Origin: JANPBY01 sp963851405
GTDB taxonomy: Bacteria > Actinomycetota > Actinomycetes > DATJPE01
DNA length: 64,000 nucleotides
Assembly: GCA_963851405.1 (NCBI GenBank)
Contig: CAWKPB010000005.1
Coordinates: 248,001-312,000 of the forward strand
Reading direction: 5' to 3'
The position numbers were made by a program, and so were the translations under genes. How positions within the stretch are numbered: position 1 is the stretch's first letter; every line of letters begins with the position of its first letter. Below, piece after piece: positions 1-9,493 of the stretch. Under the pieces are notes generated by a model, which was given only the letters and a program-made list of their open reading frames with translations, had not been told where the DNA came from and did no database searches.

Positions 1-2
1 AC

Positions 3-2435
3 GTCACTCGGGGCTCCGGATCTGTGGTCGTGGCCGTCATCGATAGCGGGGTGGAGGTCGGCCATCCAGACCTGGCCGGCAAAGTCGTCGACCAGCACGA
101 TGCGGCGAGCGGCGGGAGCTCGGTGACCGATGCCGTGGGACACGGAACGATGGTCGCCTCGATGATCGGTGCGGGAACCAACAACTCCACCGGGATGGCG
201 GGGTCGGGATGGGACACCTCCATTCTGGCCGTCAAGGTTGCCGGCGCCGACAAGCGAATCACCAACGCCTCGCTGGCTAACGGGATCGACTGGGCGGTTG
301 CTCGCGGCGCTGATGTGATCAACCTCAGCCTCGGGAGCGAGTCCAACGACGTGGCCGTGCGCGCCGCGGTGGCCGATGCGGTTGCCGCTGACGTGGTGGT
401 GGTGGCTGCCGCGGGGAACTCGGGAGGCACCGAGAAGTTCTATCCCGCCGCTCTTCCAGATGTCCTCGCTGTGGGCGCAACCACCCGAGCTGGCGGTAAC
501 CGAGCCGGTTTCTCCCAGCGTGGTAGCTGGGTGGACGTCGGCGCTCCGGGGGTATCGATTCTAGGGGCCAGCGCTGACCATGACTTCGGCCCCGACTATG
601 ACTCCGGCGACGGAACGTCGTTTGCTTCCCCTCTGGTTGCAGGCGTCGCCGCGTTGGTCCGTGCGTCACGTCCCGAGTTGGATCAGAAAGGGGTCCGTCG
701 AGCCATCACCGCGACCGCTACGAACAAGGACTATGGGTTCCGCCATGGCCTGGTGGATGCCTACGAGGCGTTAGGACATGAGCTCGTACTGGGCGGCCCG
801 ACCGTGCTGTCACCCACGGCCGGGGCCACGGTGGCGGGCAACATCACGGTCACGGTAGGCGGGGTGCCCGCCTCGGCGAGCCACGTACGGGCAGCGCTGA
901 TCGGAGCGGCGACATCGGTGCGCGTTCCGCTCGTCGCTGGCGCTGCCACCTTCAGCTTGCCGAGTGACGGTTCGAGTGGGCTTGAGACGCTGCGCGTGGT
1001 TGCCTGTCGCCAATCGCTGTGCTCGAAGACGGGTACCAACGTCGACCTTGACGTGGACAACCCCGCCCCGACGATCACCGCCCCTTCGGACGGAAGCGCC
1101 GTGACCCAGGCCTTCGGACTGACCGCGACCTCCGCTAGCGCGGGCGTCCGCTTTGTCGCTGACGGAGCCACGAGCCTGGGTACGGACCTGGAAGCACCGT
1201 TCGCAGTCACTGTTCCCGTCACGAAGCTCAGCCCCGGCCCGCATGTGATCACCGCGATCGCCTGTGACGACGAGGGTAAGACGTGCGCTTCGAACAACCC
1301 GTCGGCACCCATCGGTGTGACTGTTGCCCGTTTGTCACCGGTGATCACCCGGCTGACGCCAAATCCCTTCTCGCCGGACGGAGACGGACGTCGTGACCGG
1401 ACGACGTTGCGCTATGAGTTGGATGTCGCGTCGACCGTGACGATCGAGATTCGACAATCAAATGGCGCGACCTTCACGACCAAAGCCCTCGGCCGAAACG
1501 GGGCTGGCCCCCACGCGTGGAAGTGGTCAGCGCGCGGGCCTGACGGAGTGGTGGCACGGTCGGGTACGTACACGCTGGTTCTCTCATCCTTCGCCACGGT
1601 GTCTGGGGTCCTACTGCAAGGACAGGCCAAGCGGCAGTTGGTGATCGACACGGTCGATCCTTCGCTGACGAGGCGAGCGACGAGCCTGTCCACTGTGTAC
1701 CCGGTCAAGGATGGGTACCGGGACACGACGGCGCTATCGGTCAAGGTCGATGAGCAGGCGAAGACGTTGACGGCGCAAGTCTCCAACGCCAAGGGGTCGA
1801 CGGTTTGGAAGAAGTCCAAGTCAGCCGTCGGACCCGGGAAGGTGCGCTTCACCTTCGGAGGCCGATCCACGTCAGGACAGCGTCTGGATCCGGGGGCCTA
1901 TCGATTCAGCTTTGTCGCGAAGGACAAGGCGGGCAACGTCTCCGCATCGAAGTCGAACCGCATCAAGGTCTCGTCGAAGCGTCTGTCCAAGCCGAAGCAG
2001 GCGACCAAGACCGTCACTGCCGAGAAGTCGGTCGACGGCTGGAGTGCCGCCGAGGGTGACACCTGCTCAGGTGTCTACCGCAGTGGCTGGGCGCCAGGGG
2101 CTTTGGTTTGGGACGCCTGCGTCGGGGGAGGCGTGTTCACCCTGCATCACGTCGGCATTCCCGAGGCGGTCAAGTACGGAAGGGGACGCGTGGCCACCTA
2201 CGCCCGCGGCTACGGCACGTCCCCCGGCTACCTTTACTACGTCGACGATCGTGATGACCTGATTGGTCCGACCAAGCTGGGGCCGGCTACCGGTACGCAT
2301 ACGGGTGACAGCGTGAAGATCACGTCTCGCCTGCTGAAGGGGAAGAGTCTTCGCTGGGTCTTGTTGGTGGAAGGCGGCGCCCGCTACGAGGCGAAGACAT
2401 TCACGGTCACCTGGACCTACTACACGCTCGTCTAA
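3..2435 (+). CDS. Secreted subtilisin-like (S8) serine protease, 5' end outside window
   Basis: The reading frame is open to the left edge, so the signal peptide and any propeptide lie outside the window. A GTG at 24 is internal: the codons before it read a normal run-up to the first catalytic strand. The triad is visible: Asp in VAVIDSGV, His in GHGTMVA, Ser in GTSFASP, plus the oxyanion Asn in AAAGNSGG. The catalytic domain takes about 250 residues. After it come Ig-like modules, then a FlgD-like segment with NPFSPDGDGRRD (near residue 450) of the kind found in C-terminal extensions of secreted proteins. The last 130 residues resemble nothing I can name. Inferred role: extracellular protein degradation. 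Family assignment is certain, substrate unknown. Confidence 0.93.
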   Translation, partial: VTRGSGSVVVAVIDSGVEVGHPDLAGKVVDQHDAASGGSSVTDAVGHGTMVASMIGAGTNNSTGMAGSGWDTSILAVKVAGADKRITNASLANGIDWAVARGADVINLSLGSESNDVAVRAAVADAVAADVVVVAAAGNSGGTEKFYPAALPDVLAVGATTRAGGNRAGFSQRGSWVDVGAPGVSILGASADHDFGPDYDSGDGTSFASPLVAGVAALVRASRPELDQKGVRRAITATATNKDYGFRHGLVDAYEALGHELVLGGPTVLSPTAGATVAGNITVTVGGVPASASHVRAALIGAATSVRVPLVAGAATFSLPSDGSSGLETLRVVACRQSLCSKTGTNVDLDVDNPAPTITAPSDGSAVTQAFGLTATSASAGVRFVADGATSLGTDLEAPFAVTVPVTKLSPGPHVITAIACDDEGKTCASNNPSAPIGVTVARLSPVITRLTPNPFSPDGDGRRDRTTLRYELDVASTVTIEIRQSNGATFTTKALGRNGAGPHAWKWSARGPDGVVARSGTYTLVLSSFATVSGVLLQGQAKRQLVIDTVDPSLTRRATSLSTVYPVKDGYRDTTALSVKVDEQAKTLTAQVSNAKGSTVWKKSKSAVGPGKVRFTFGGRSTSGQRLDPGAYRFSFVAKDKAGNVSASKSNRIKVSSKRLSKPKQATKTVTAEKSVDGWSAAEGDTCSGVYRSGWAPGALVWDACVGGGVFTLHHVGIPEAVKYGRGRVATYARGYGTSPGYLYYVDDRDDLIGPTKLGPATGTHTGDSVKITSRLLKGKSLRWVLLVEGGARYEAKTFTVTWTYYTLV

Positions 2436-2454
2436 GGGTGTCGGGAGCGCTACC

Positions 2455-2460
2455 TAGGAT
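2455..2460 (+). promoter_or_regulatory. Candidate -10 box (TAGGAT) of pcrA, short leader
   Basis: TAGGAT ends 9 bases before the pcrA ATG at 2470, and there is no Shine-Dalgarno between them. This is the layout of actinobacterial leaderless or near-leaderless promoters. No good -35 is visible. Seen in sequence; promoter activity is inferred. Confidence 0.3.
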
Positions 2461-2469
2461 GGGTGCGCG

Positions 2470-4737
2470 ATGAGCAGCCCGATCCCCGACCTCGATGTCG
2501 CGCCCGCAGTGGCCCGGCGTCCCTCGCGAGTCGATGAGTTGCTCGAGGGGCTCAATCCGCAACAACGCGCTGCCGTCGTCCACGAGGGTGGGCCGCTGCT
2601 GATCGTCGCCGGAGCCGGTTCAGGGAAGACCAGGGTCCTGGCCCACCGCATCGCCTATTTGCTCGCAGCGCGAAACGCGCAGCCGGGCGAGGTACTCGCG
2701 ATCACGTTCACCAACAAGGCCGCTGCCGAGATGAAGGAGCGGGTGGCGGCGCTGGTGGGAGGGCGAGCGCGGGCGATGTGGGTATCCACGTTCCACTCCG
2801 CCTGCGTCCGGATTCTCCGGTCGGAGGCGCGCACCCTGGGCCGCGCGACGACCTTCTCGATCTACGACGCGGCCGACTCCCAACGTCTCATGGTCTTGGT
2901 CTGCCGGGAGCTGGACCTGGATCCCAAACGATTCAATCCACGAGCCTTTCTCAACCAGGTCAGCAATTTGAAGAACGACCTGATCGACCCGCAGACCTTC
3001 GCCGCTGGCGCGAACAATCACATCGAGAAGACGCTGGCGGAGGCGTACGCGCTCTATCAGCGCAGACTCCGCGAGGCGAACGCTTTCGACTTCGACGATC
3101 TGATCATGGAGACGGTACGCCTGCTGCGGAACTACCCCGATGTGGCTGAGCACTATCGACGGCGTTTTCGGCACGTGCTCGTCGACGAGTACCAAGACAC
3201 AAACCACGCCCAGTACGTGCTGGTGCGGGAGCTCACCGTGGGCACACCGGGCGTTGATCCGGCTGAGCTGTGCGTCGTTGGTGACGCTGATCAATCCATC
3301 TACGCGTTTCGGGGTGCGACGATCCGCAACATCCTCGACTTCGAGGAGGACTATCCGGACGCGACGACGATCCTGCTCGAGCAGAACTACCGATCGACCC
3401 AGACGATCCTGAGTGCTGCCAACGCTGTTATCGCTCGTAACCCGCGGCCCAAGCCGAAGAAGCTGTGGACCGACGCCGACCCGGGCGCCCCACTGACGGC
3501 CTACGTGGCGGACAACGAGCACGACGAAGCGGCCTTTGTGGCCACGACCATCGATGCTCTGCACGATGGCGGCGAGTTCGCCCCGTCCCAGGTGGCCGTC
3601 TTCTATCGGACCAACGCGCAGTCCCGGGTCTTCGAGGAGGTGTTCATCAGGGTCGGGCTCCCCTACAAGGTCGTGGGAGGGGTGCGGTTCTACGAGCGAC
3701 GAGAGGTGCGGGACGCCCTGGCCTACCTTCGACTGCTCGCCAACCCCGAGGACACGGTGTCCCTGCGACGTGTCCTCAACACGCCTCGAAGAGGGATCGG
3801 CGATCGAGCTCAGGCCTGCCTCGAGGTGCTGGCAGAACGCGAACGAATCCCTTTCGGGGCGGCCGTTGCCCGGGCGAGACAGGCCCCGGGGATCAATCCT
3901 CGATCTCTTGCTGCCGTGGAAGGTTTCCAGGCGTTGATCGATGCGTTGCGGACCTTGGTCGAGGCCGGCAGCGGACCCGCAACCGTGCTCGAGGCGGTCT
4001 ATGAGGAGACCGGCTTGCTGAGGGAGTTGCAGGCGAGTTCCGATCCGCAGGACGAGACCCGTGTGGAGAACCTGCGCGAGCTCGAGGCGGTGGCTCGTGA
4101 GTACGAGGAGGCCAACCCGGAGGGAACCCTCGGTGATTTCCTGGAACAGGTCTCCCTGGTCGCGGATGCCGATGAGATCCCTGACGCGGACGAACACGGC
4201 GGCGTCGTCACGCTCATGACCTTGCACACCGCCAAGGGCCTGGAGTTCCCGGTCGTGTTTCTGACCGGTCTGGAGGACGGGGTGTTTCCCCACATGCGTT
4301 CGCTCGGAGACGAGAGCGAACTGGAGGAGGAGCGCCGACTCGCCTACGTCGGGATCACGCGGGCCCGCAAACGCCTCTATCTGTCGAGGGCATTGATGCG
4401 TTCGGCGTTCGGTCAGCCATCGTGGAACCCGCCCTCACGGTTCCTTGACGAGGTTCCTGACGAGCTCCTGCACTGGGAGCGCGCGGAGCCCCGCTCGGGC
4501 CGCGGCACCGCGGCGCCGAGACTCGCCCACGTCGCTGCGAAGCCGAGCACGAAGTCACCGGGCAATCGAGCCATCGTCCATCTCGACCCTGGCGATCGGG
4601 TCACCCACGACACCTTCGGTCTTGGGACCGTGGTTGCCACGGCGGGTGCGGCCGAGAAGTCGGAAGCGACCATCGACTTCGGCGACTACGGAACCAAGCG
4701 ACTGTTGCTGAGGTACGCACCCGTGGACAAGCTGTGA
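2470..4737 (+). CDS. pcrA: ATP-dependent DNA helicase PcrA/UvrD
   Basis: Superfamily 1A 3'-5' DNA helicase acting in mismatch and excision repair and in removing proteins from DNA. At 755 residues it has the usual PcrA length. Walker A is GAGSGKT (48-54), Walker B is DEYQDTNHAQY (about 239), motif III is GDADQSIYAFRGA, motif IV includes QNYRST, and motifs V/VI include TLHTAKGLEFPVV and AYVGITRARKRL. The C-terminal 60 residues form the PcrA-specific tail with DRVTHDTFGLGTVV, known in this family to bind RNA polymerase. Start ATG 2470 follows a TAGGAT box. It is convergent with the M23 peptidase gene, 28 bp away. Confidence 0.97.
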   Translation: MSSPIPDLDVAPAVARRPSRVDELLEGLNPQQRAAVVHEGGPLLIVAGAGSGKTRVLAHRIAYLLAARNAQPGEVLAITFTNKAAAEMKERVAALVGGRARAMWVSTFHSACVRILRSEARTLGRATTFSIYDAADSQRLMVLVCRELDLDPKRFNPRAFLNQVSNLKNDLIDPQTFAAGANNHIEKTLAEAYALYQRRLREANAFDFDDLIMETVRLLRNYPDVAEHYRRRFRHVLVDEYQDTNHAQYVLVRELTVGTPGVDPAELCVVGDADQSIYAFRGATIRNILDFEEDYPDATTILLEQNYRSTQTILSAANAVIARNPRPKPKKLWTDADPGAPLTAYVADNEHDEAAFVATTIDALHDGGEFAPSQVAVFYRTNAQSRVFEEVFIRVGLPYKVVGGVRFYERREVRDALAYLRLLANPEDTVSLRRVLNTPRRGIGDRAQACLEVLAERERIPFGAAVARARQAPGINPRSLAAVEGFQALIDALRTLVEAGSGPATVLEAVYEETGLLRELQASSDPQDETRVENLRELEAVAREYEEANPEGTLGDFLEQVSLVADADEIPDADEHGGVVTLMTLHTAKGLEFPVVFLTGLEDGVFPHMRSLGDESELEEERRLAYVGITRARKRLYLSRALMRSAFGQPSWNPPSRFLDEVPDELLHWERAEPRSGRGTAAPRLAHVAAKPSTKSPGNRAIVHLDPGDRVTHDTFGLGTVVATAGAAEKSEATIDFGDYGTKRLLLRYAPVDKL

Positions 4738-4765
4738 TCGGTACGGCGCCCGGGCGGTGAAGAAA

Positions 4766-5542
4766 TCAGAAGGCGACGTGCCGCGCCGCCAGCCAGTTGG
4801 AGGGGTCGATCGGCGACCCGCCGCGGAATACTTCAAAGTGCAGGTGCGCGCCGGTGACATTCCCGGTGGCGCCCACTCGGCCGATGATCTGCCCAGCCGA
4901 GACGGCACCGCCGCGTACCCCAATCCTGGACAGGTGGCTGTAGCTGGTCACCGTCCCGTCCGCGTGCCGAACCTCAATCCGGTTCCCGTACGAACCCTCG
5001 TATCCAGCGCGTACAACCACCCCCGTGGCAACGACCCGCACCGGTGTACCGGACGCGCAGGCGAAGTCCAAACCGGTGTGGTGCCCCGAACCCCACCGGC
5101 TGCTGCTTTCCCCAAATCGCGCGGTCACGCGATAGCCGGAGGAGATCGGACGGACGACGGTGGAACGCAGGGCGGCTCGGCTGGCGCGCACGGCGGCCGC
5201 CGCACGCCTAGCGCGCTCCTTGGCGTGCGCCTTCTGGCGCGCCACTTGACGCTCGTGAACACGCTCGCGGTGGCGTTGCTCGCGGGCCTCCCGCTGCTCG
5301 CGCGCGAGCGCGCGGGTGGACCGAAGGAGGTGGTCGAAGGTCGCCATGGTGTCGACGTCTGTCGAGATCCCCAGGTCGACCTGCGGACCGGCAACTGGGT
5401 TGATGACGGGGCTGCTCACACCGACGTGGGCGTTAGCGGGACCCGCGAACCACGTAGTTGCCACCGCAGCTGTCGCAGCAACGGCCAGCCATCGAGTGCG
5501 AGGGTGTCGCAGCTTGGGCTCAGCGTGCTTGGCGCGGGGCAT
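4766..5542 (-). CDS. Secreted M23-family peptidase (murein endopeptidase)
   Basis: LytM-type zinc metallopeptidase that cuts peptidoglycan cross-bridges outside the membrane. The start at 5542 is chosen because GAGG lies 9 bases upstream; an in-frame start 22 codons earlier lacks this. The N-terminus is basic, followed by a hydrophobic stretch ending in a PANA-type signal cleavage region. The middle is an Arg/Ala/Glu-rich helix (predicted coiled coil). The C-terminal 120 residues hold the zinc motifs HHTGLDFA and HLHFEV, and YSHLSRIGV. Neighbours do not form an obvious operon; the hydrolase gene upstream is in the same direction, about 110 bp away. Confidence 0.9.
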   Translation of the reverse strand: MPRAKHAEPKLRHPRTRWLAVAATAAVATTWFAGPANAHVGVSSPVINPVAGPQVDLGISTDVDTMATFDHLLRSTRALAREQREAREQRHRERVHERQVARQKAHAKERARRAAAAVRASRAALRSTVVRPISSGYRVTARFGESSSRWGSGHHTGLDFACASGTPVRVVATGVVVRAGYEGSYGNRIEVRHADGTVTSYSHLSRIGVRGGAVSAGQIIGRVGATGNVTGAHLHFEVFRGGSPIDPSNWLAARHVAF

Positions 5543-5653
5543 AGCGGTGGCCTCAGTTCGGAGCGTGGGAGGTTCCCGGGCGACAGCACCGGGCGCTTGC
5601 ATGGTCACCCAGGCGGCCCGCAGGACCCGAATCCTCAGGCCGTGACCTGGGTC

Positions 5654-6622
5654 TCAGCTGTTGGCCGGCCAAGCCTTGCCGTTGCTCGCGTGCCCTGGTG
5701 CCGGATGGCGGCGTCGTCGCAGGTCAGAAGGGGTGCTGGTGATCGTCGTCGTCCCAGCCTGCACGGTGTGGCCTTCAGCGTCGAGGTGGGCCAGCGTGGC
5801 GCAGATCTCATGCACCACCCGGCCGTCAACGGGCAACGACATGTGTCCCACGCCTCGCACAAGGACGTTGCGCGCAGACAGGTCTGGGTGGTCCACCTTG
5901 GCCGCCTGCTTGGGGACCACGAGCTGGTCGAGGTCTGACCAGATAGCCACGAAGCGCGTTCGGCAACCGGGCGCCGGTCCTTGCAGCTCATCGACGATGT
6001 CACTGTCGGGGCGCATCTGCCGCACCAGAGGGTGCGGGAACAGCCGAGCAGGGAGCGTCCCACCGTGGGGCGTGCCGAGCGTGACCAGCGTGTGAACCCG
6101 CTGGTCGCCGTCGAGGCGTTGTACGTAGTACCGGGCGACGATGCCACCCATGGAGTGCCCGACGACGTGGATGCGCTCATAGCCGGTCTCATCGCACAAG
6201 CGCTCAACCAGATCGCCGAGCCGAGCGGCTACGTCGCGGACGTCGTCAGTGAATGGGCTGTAGTTGAGGGCGATCACGCGGCCGAAGCCGCGTCGTCGGA
6301 GTCCACGTCGGAGCATGGTGAAGATCGAGCGGTTGTCGACCATTCCGTGGACCAGCAGAATGGGGGTTCCGGCAGCCTCCACGTCACCGATGACCAGGCC
6401 GCGCTGAACCGGTGGGAGCATTCCCACACCGAAGCGTTGCGCCTCAACCCGAACCCCGTCACGCACGGCGCCCAACGGGTAGAGCACCAAGTGGGCACCG
6501 ATCCACGCCAACTCAAGGGTCGTACCGCGGATCCCGCGGGGTGAGAGCACGGCCCGGGCACTGCGACCTATCGTTCGTCGAAGGGCCGAGCCCAACTCAA
6601 GAATGTCCGTCTCCACGTGCAC
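5654..6622 (-). CDS. Alpha/beta hydrolase, lipase-like (GHSMGG)
   Basis: Serine hydrolase of the triacylglycerol lipase/PGAP1-like group. The nucleophile elbow is VVGHSMGGIVARYYV; the oxyanion region is ILLVHGMVDN. The acid is probably in the SDLDQLVVP segment, and the catalytic His in GVGHMSLPVDG. An amphipathic N-terminal segment (LAWIGAHLVLYPLG) may contact the membrane. The start is uncertain. GTG 6622 gives an N-terminus typical of the group (VHVETDILELG). The frame is open to a TTG at 6754 whose extra 44 residues look non-homologous. No strong ribosome site is visible. Substrate unknown. Confidence 0.8.
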   Translation of the reverse strand: MHVETDILELGSALRRTIGRSARAVLSPRGIRGTTLELAWIGAHLVLYPLGAVRDGVRVEAQRFGVGMLPPVQRGLVIGDVEAAGTPILLVHGMVDNRSIFTMLRRGLRRRGFGRVIALNYSPFTDDVRDVAARLGDLVERLCDETGYERIHVVGHSMGGIVARYYVQRLDGDQRVHTLVTLGTPHGGTLPARLFPHPLVRQMRPDSDIVDELQGPAPGCRTRFVAIWSDLDQLVVPKQAAKVDHPDLSARNVLVRGVGHMSLPVDGRVVHEICATLAHLDAEGHTVQAGTTTITSTPSDLRRRRHPAPGHASNGKAWPANS

Positions 6623-6799
6623 CCCCGGGTTGCGACTCGAATGGACGGCTGATGGACGACTCCGCAGGAGGTCCCAGGTAACCGTCGCACAGCAGCTGCA
6701 GTCTCGGGGCGCAGGGTGAACCGAAACGCCGCTCTGCGAGGGTTTAGTCTGCAAACGAGCGAGGATCGTTGACAGGCCTAGTCCGTGGGGTGGTTGATC

Positions 6800-7204
6800 G
6801 TGGCGAACAGCCCGGTGCGCGTCATCATCGCGAAGCCTGGCCTAGATGGGCACGACCGCGGGGCCAAGGTGGTCGCGAGGGCTTTGCGTGACTCCGGCGT
6901 GGAAGTCATCTACACGGGCTTGCACCAAACACCCGAGCAGATTGTGGATACGGCTATCCAGGAGGACGCGGACGCGGTTGGACTGTCGGTCCTGTCGGGT
7001 GCCCACATGACCCTGTTCGCCCGCGTGGTTGAGCTGCTCGGTGAGCGGGAGGCCACCGACATCGTCGTCTTCGGCGGCGGCATCATCCCTGCTGATGACA
7101 TCCCGCTGCTCAGTGAGATGGGCGTGGCCAAGGTGTTCACCCCGGGAACGCCCACTCAAGAAATAGTTGACTGGGTCCAGGATCTCGCGCCGGCGACGGC
7201 CTGA
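6800..7204 (+). CDS. Cobalamin-binding subunit of a B12-dependent acyl-CoA mutase
   Basis: Stand-alone B12-binding domain (about 134 residues) of the methylmalonyl-CoA mutase superfamily. The cobalt-ligating motif DGHDRGAKVV is near the N-terminus, followed by SVLSGAH and the GGGIIP phosphate-side loop. Start GTG 6800 has a GGGGTGG stretch 6 bases upstream; GTG 6785 is an alternative. No catalytic subunit is adjacent. The only candidate partner here is the B12-domain-less large subunit at 33.6 kb. Separation of the two subunit genes is known in actinobacteria (icmB-type genes). The 3' end is 6 bp from the convergent flavoprotein gene. Confidence 0.9.
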   Translation: MANSPVRVIIAKPGLDGHDRGAKVVARALRDSGVEVIYTGLHQTPEQIVDTAIQEDADAVGLSVLSGAHMTLFARVVELLGEREATDIVVFGGGIIPADDIPLLSEMGVAKVFTPGTPTQEIVDWVQDLAPATA

Positions 7205-7210
7205 CCCTGC

Positions 7211-9283
7211 CTAGGCGAACGGCGCGATCGATCGCTCGCGCAGGTAGGGCTGCGGATGAGCGGGATGCGGTCCGTCGATCTCCCGTGCCAGCCGGTGCCC
7301 GTCGAAGACGGCTTCGCTGATTGGTCGCGGCGAGACGGCATCGCCGATCACGTAGATGCCCTCGACCCCAGCTGCCTCGGACGCAGCCGGGTCGTCTTTG
7401 AGGGCCCGGTGAAGTTCGTCGTTGCTGGCCCGCTGGGTCACCAAGACGATCGCGGAGCATGGGAGAGACCACCCGGCTCCGTACTCATCGGCCCCGCTCA
7501 CCATGGTGGCGTTCACCGCGTCGATGGTGACCCCACGGTGCGCGATGATGCCTCGTTCGTGCAGGTGGCGACGGAGGAACTCCCCTTCGAGGGTGGGATC
7601 CGACACCGGAGAAACCATCGACAGCGGTGTCACCAGGTGGACCTCGGCGCCCTCAGCGGCCAGCAGCTCGGCCAGCCCCGGCCCCGCGAAGTAGCCGTCG
7701 GCGTCGTAGACCACGACGCGCCCCGGCGGCGGTCGCTTCCCTTCGACCATGATCTGTTCCGGCGTGAGCACGTACGGAAGCGTGGCGTCGGCCCCGGAGA
7801 TCGGTGTCGACTGGTCGGGCTGGAATCCGTCGGAGCGCCAGTACGAACCGGTGGCGAGCACGACCAGCCCGGCCCCGTAGTCGAGAACGTCAACTGCACC
7901 CAAGGTGCGGCCGGTAATGACGTCGACGTTGTCCAACTTGTCCAGCTGAATGGCGCGGTAATCGATGATGCGACCCCAATCGCCGAGCCCCGGTAGGCGT
8001 CTGGTCCAGCGCAAGTGCCCACCGATCTCACCAGCGGCGTCGATGAGATGGACGGCCTCGAAGCCGCGCTTGGCCAGCACGATGGCGCACTCCATGCCAG
8101 CCGGACCCGCGCCGACGACGAGGGCAGCGCGGTCCGCGTTCTTGGCCTTGGTGAACAGCTCCGGGTGCCAGCCGCGCCGGTACTCCTCGCCGGCCGTGGC
8201 GTTTTGGATACAGCCCACCTGGTCGAAGGTCTCCTCGCGGGCGATGCACACGTTGGACCCGGTGCATTCGCGGATCTCGTCCAGTCGGCCGTCGCGGATC
8301 TTGTGTGGCAGGAACGGATCCGCGATGGCCGGGCGCGCGGCCCCGATGATGTCGAGATGACCGCCCCGGACGATCTCGGCCATCAAGTCTGGCGACGTGT
8401 AACGCCCCACGCCGACGATGGGCTTGGCTGTGGCCTCACGCACGCGGTCGGTCCAGGGGCGCTGGTGCCCTTCGGCGTAGTAGCGGGAGGTGCCCGAGTC
8501 CTCAGGCCACAGCCCCACGTTCACGTCGAACAGGTCGACCAGGTCGCTGGCCGTCTGGATCAGCTCCAGCATCTCCTCGATCTCGATCCCGGGCAGGCCG
8601 TCTCGCCCGTGGACGGCGATCCTCGTGGCGATCGCGCAGTCCGCTCCCACCGCGTCTCGGACCCTGGCCAGCGTCTCGAGCCAGAACCGGCCACGGTTCG
8701 CGAGGCTGCCGCCATAGCCATCGGCGCGTTGGTTGGTGTGCGGCGAGAAGAATTGTGTGAACAGGTATCCGTGTGCGCCGTACAGATAGACGATGTCGAA
8801 CCCGACGTCACGCGCGCGCTGGGCAGCCTCGACCCACTCACGCTGGATCCGCTCGATGTCGTCGGTGCTGAGCTCTTTCGCCAGCCCGCCCCAGAGCGGG
8901 GCCGAACTCCGTTGGCTGGGTGCGACCCGCGGTGCCCGAGACTGGCCGTTCTCGCTGTAGGCGCCACCGTGAAAGAGCTCGACGCCCGCGAGACCGCCAT
9001 GCTGATGGATCGCCTCCGCCGAGAGCCCGAGCGCCCGTGCATCCGTGTCGTCCCAGCAGACGGCCGAGACGGCTGGGGATTCCTCGCTATCCACCGACAC
9101 CGCCGTGTAGTCGACGCACACGCCCCCCCAGCCTCCTTCGGCCTTGATGCCGCGAAATGCGGCCTGGGTCCGGGGGCGCTCGACACCGAATCCAGAGGCA
9201 TGCGGCACCTGATAGAACCGATTGGGGAGAGTCTTGGGGCCGATCTGGATCGGTTCGAACAAGATCGCGTGACGGGGGTCCAC
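7211..9283 (-). CDS. Trimethylamine-dehydrogenase-like flavin/iron-sulfur oxidoreductase with altered cofactor residues
   Basis: 690 residues, collinear with trimethylamine/dimethylamine/histamine dehydrogenases: an FMN TIM barrel (1-360) then NAD/FAD-type Rossmann domains (385-690, GAGPAG). The N-terminus matches TMADH closely, so ATG 9283 is secure. Barrel residues kept: Tyr59, Tyr168, His171, Trp259, Asp262. Departures: the covalent-FMN Cys is Ala29. The [4Fe-4S] set Cys-Cys-Cys-Cys reads Cys340, Ser343, Cys346, Cys358. The third aromatic-bowl Trp is Glu350. So bound, not covalent, FMN is expected, the cluster may be atypical or absent, and the substrate is probably not trimethylamine. An operator like those of the amine/acyl-CoA cluster lies 33 bp upstream. 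Confidence 0.88.
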   Translation of the reverse strand: MDPRHAILFEPIQIGPKTLPNRFYQVPHASGFGVERPRTQAAFRGIKAEGGWGGVCVDYTAVSVDSEESPAVSAVCWDDTDARALGLSAEAIHQHGGLAGVELFHGGAYSENGQSRAPRVAPSQRSSAPLWGGLAKELSTDDIERIQREWVEAAQRARDVGFDIVYLYGAHGYLFTQFFSPHTNQRADGYGGSLANRGRFWLETLARVRDAVGADCAIATRIAVHGRDGLPGIEIEEMLELIQTASDLVDLFDVNVGLWPEDSGTSRYYAEGHQRPWTDRVREATAKPIVGVGRYTSPDLMAEIVRGGHLDIIGAARPAIADPFLPHKIRDGRLDEIRECTGSNVCIAREETFDQVGCIQNATAGEEYRRGWHPELFTKAKNADRAALVVGAGPAGMECAIVLAKRGFEAVHLIDAAGEIGGHLRWTRRLPGLGDWGRIIDYRAIQLDKLDNVDVITGRTLGAVDVLDYGAGLVVLATGSYWRSDGFQPDQSTPISGADATLPYVLTPEQIMVEGKRPPPGRVVVYDADGYFAGPGLAELLAAEGAEVHLVTPLSMVSPVSDPTLEGEFLRRHLHERGIIAHRGVTIDAVNATMVSGADEYGAGWSLPCSAIVLVTQRASNDELHRALKDDPAASEAAGVEGIYVIGDAVSPRPISEAVFDGHRLAREIDGPHPAHPQPYLRERSIAPFA

Positions 9284-9315
9284 GGCTACCTCTCGGTCGA
9301 GCTCTCGAAAACGAA

Positions 9316-9333
9316 ACTGAATGAGCGTTCAGT
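9316..9333. promoter_or_regulatory. TetR-type operator (site 1) upstream of the flavoprotein gene
   Basis: ACTGAATGAGCGTTCAGT is an inverted repeat with one mismatch. Its core TGAAYG-NN-CGTTCA is the same as in the operators at 30054 and 30751, which flank the TetR gene. It lies between the divergent flavoprotein gene and sucC, 33 bp from the flavoprotein start. Inferred target of the TetR regulator at 30118 or a paralogue. Confidence 0.6.
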
Positions 9334-9493
9334 AGGAACCCCAGGATGCCAGTGCCGACCCTGGCCGTCACGCCAGGGCGGAGTCCGGCGGTCGACGGCC
9401 AGCAGGTCGCGGCTAGGCTCGCGCCGACGCCCGGTGGGCTCGGGTCAGGCCCGATCCCGTTCGTGGCCGGCGTCCGACGAGTCGGGAGCGCGC

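Noticed and set aside
2620..4293. Long open frame (557 codons) antisense to pcrA
   Set aside because: Its phase and composition mirror pcrA in a high-GC sequence; no motif and no ribosome site. Same reasoning for long frames antisense to purH, icd and sucC.
5543..5653. Possible c-di-AMP (ydaO) riboswitch before the M23 peptidase gene
   Set aside because: A pairing ACCCAGG/CCTGGGT and a GGGAACC stretch are present, but the other conserved ydaO blocks are missing and the gap is only about 110 bp.
8015..9493. Upstream in-frame extension of sucC (nearly 500 codons)
   Set aside because: It is antisense to the flavoprotein gene. SucC homology starts exactly at GTG 9494, which has a ribosome site.
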